From Oscillibacter sp. (GTDB taxonomy: Bacteria; Bacillota; Clostridia; Oscillospirales; Oscillospiraceae), in assembly GCA_020025415.1 (NCBI GenBank), contig JAHHSB010000101.1:1-5018 (forward strand): a stretch of DNA of 5,018 nt, read 5' to 3'. Under the pieces are notes generated by a model. The model saw only the letters and a program-made list of their open reading frames with translations, searched no databases and was not told the origin of the DNA. Below are positions 4,452 to 5,018 of the stretch, one piece after another (the stretch's first letter is position 1; every line of letters starts with the position of its first letter). The translations under genes were made by a program, and so were the position numbers.

Positions 4452-5018
4452 AACTGATTTTTGAAAAGGGCGATCCCGGCCAGCACATGACGCTGCTGCC
4501 CCCCTGCGACGTGCCGGAAGTGCGCCTGCAGGAAGAGCGCCTGCAGCCCCTGCACCTGCCCCATGTGAGCGAAAACGAGCTGACCCGCCACTATAAGCAG
4601 CTCTCCGACCGGGTCCACGGCGTCAACGACGGGTTCTATCCCCTGGGCTCTTGCACCATGAAGTACAATCCCAAGATCAACGACGAGCTGGCGAACCTGC
4701 CCGGCTTCACCCAGCTCCACCCCCTCCAGCCTGAAGAAACAGTCCAGGGCGCTATGGAGGTGCTCTATAACATCGAGCAGTCGTTGTGCCAGATCATCGG
4801 CATGGACGCGGTCACGCTGCAGCCCGCCGCCGGTGCCCACGGGGAATTTACCGGTTTGCTGCTGATCAAGGCCTATCACACCGCCCGCAAGGATTTTGAG
4901 CGGACGGAGATCATTGTCCCCGACTCCGCCCACGGCACCAACCCCGCCTCCGCCCGGATGGCTGGATTCGACGTGGTGAATATCCCCTCCGCCCCTGATG
5001 GCTGCGTAGATCTGGAGG
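4448..5018 (+). CDS. gcvPB: Glycine dehydrogenase (decarboxylating) subunit 2, P-protein beta (partial, runs off the window)
   Basis: The first 190 codons of subunit 2 are present and the frame is open to the window end; the family is about 480-500 residues, so roughly 60% lies beyond. Visible landmarks are the N-terminal [16 protein letters not shown] segment, [19 protein letters not shown] (37-55), [17 protein letters not shown] (62-78), [17 protein letters not shown] (91-107), [16 protein letters not shown] (123-138) and [17 protein letters not shown] (158-174). The PLP lysine (in a NLHKTF-type motif in this family) would come later and cannot be checked. The start ATG overlaps the gcvPA stop by 4 nt and has AAGGAGGT at 4431-4438, 9 nt upstream, inside the end of gcvPA. 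Subunit 2 carries the cofactor, so this pair is the catalytic core of the P-protein. Confidence 0.96.
   Translation, partial: MKLIFEKGDPGQHMTLLPPCDVPEVRLQEERLQPLHLPHVSENELTRHYKQLSDRVHGVNDGFYPLGSCTMKYNPKINDELANLPGFTQLHPLQPEETVQGAMEVLYNIEQSLCQIIGMDAVTLQPAAGAHGEFTGLLLIKAYHTARKDFERTEIIVPDSAHGTNPASARMAGFDVVNIPSAPDGCVDLE

Noticed and set aside
4522..4546. Direct repeat GCGCCTGCAG (4522-4531 and 4537-4546) in early gcvPB
   Set aside because: It is in frame, encodes an RLQ-type repeat within the variable N-terminal linker of the subunit, and is easily explained by a small duplication or codon bias. There is no sign of function.
4250..4933. Minus-strand open frame opposite the end of gcvPA and start of gcvPB
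   Set aside because: It spans the junction of two clear + strand genes and has no recognisable product, so it is a shadow frame.
1..5018. CRISPR arrays, tRNA/rRNA genes, insertion sequences, phage or defence genes
   Set aside because: Nothing with the repeat-spacer pattern, cloverleaf features, terminal repeats, transposase motifs or accessory genes was seen. Apart from the polymerase remnant, the window reads as core metabolism.

Overview
This window holds the promoter-proximal part of a glycine cleavage (gcv) operon and the small folate gene cluster just upstream of it, all on the + strand. The sequence is GC-rich. Genes are tightly packed with strong AAGGAGG-type ribosome binding sites and ATGA stop/start overlaps. 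The P-protein is split into two subunits (gcvPA and gcvPB), and a glycine riboswitch with an intrinsic terminator precedes gcvT. Together these suggest a GC-rich Clostridia member, most likely an Oscillospiraceae-type gut anaerobe (inference from gene style, not a database match).

Region by region: 1-154 is the C-terminal end of a protein I do not recognise, closed by a strong hairpin at 160-189. From 263 to 583 a GTG-started ORF encodes the N-terminus of a Y-family DNA polymerase (DinB/Pol IV-like) joined in frame to what looks like its extreme C-terminus. The catalytic middle is gone, so it is called a pseudogene remnant. Its stop overlaps the start of a complete 5-formyltetrahydrofolate cyclo-ligase (580-1167). 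The non-coding stretch 1168-1591 carries a possible weak terminator, an inverted repeat, a good extended -10 promoter (TTGACA, 17 nt, TGC-TACTCT), a structured leader that may be a decayed 'ghost' aptamer, one well-conserved glycine aptamer (about 1400-1480) and an overlapping terminator (1476-1536). Then come gcvT (1592-2689), gcvH (2753-3130), gcvPA (3135-4451) and the first 190 codons of gcvPB (4448 to window end).

How they work together: GcvPA/GcvPB decarboxylate glycine and load the aminomethyl group on the lipoyl lysine of GcvH. GcvT then releases ammonia and passes the one-carbon unit to tetrahydrofolate as 5,10-methylene-THF. The upstream cyclo-ligase returns 5-formyl-THF to the active folate pool, so both units serve one-carbon folate metabolism. 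The riboswitch geometry predicts that glycine turns the operon on by preventing termination. The L-protein (lipoamide dehydrogenase) is not in the window.

I found no undescribed biological system. The points most worth a second look are the internally deleted polymerase ORF coupled to the cyclo-ligase and the single-aptamer riboswitch with its long structured 5' extension.
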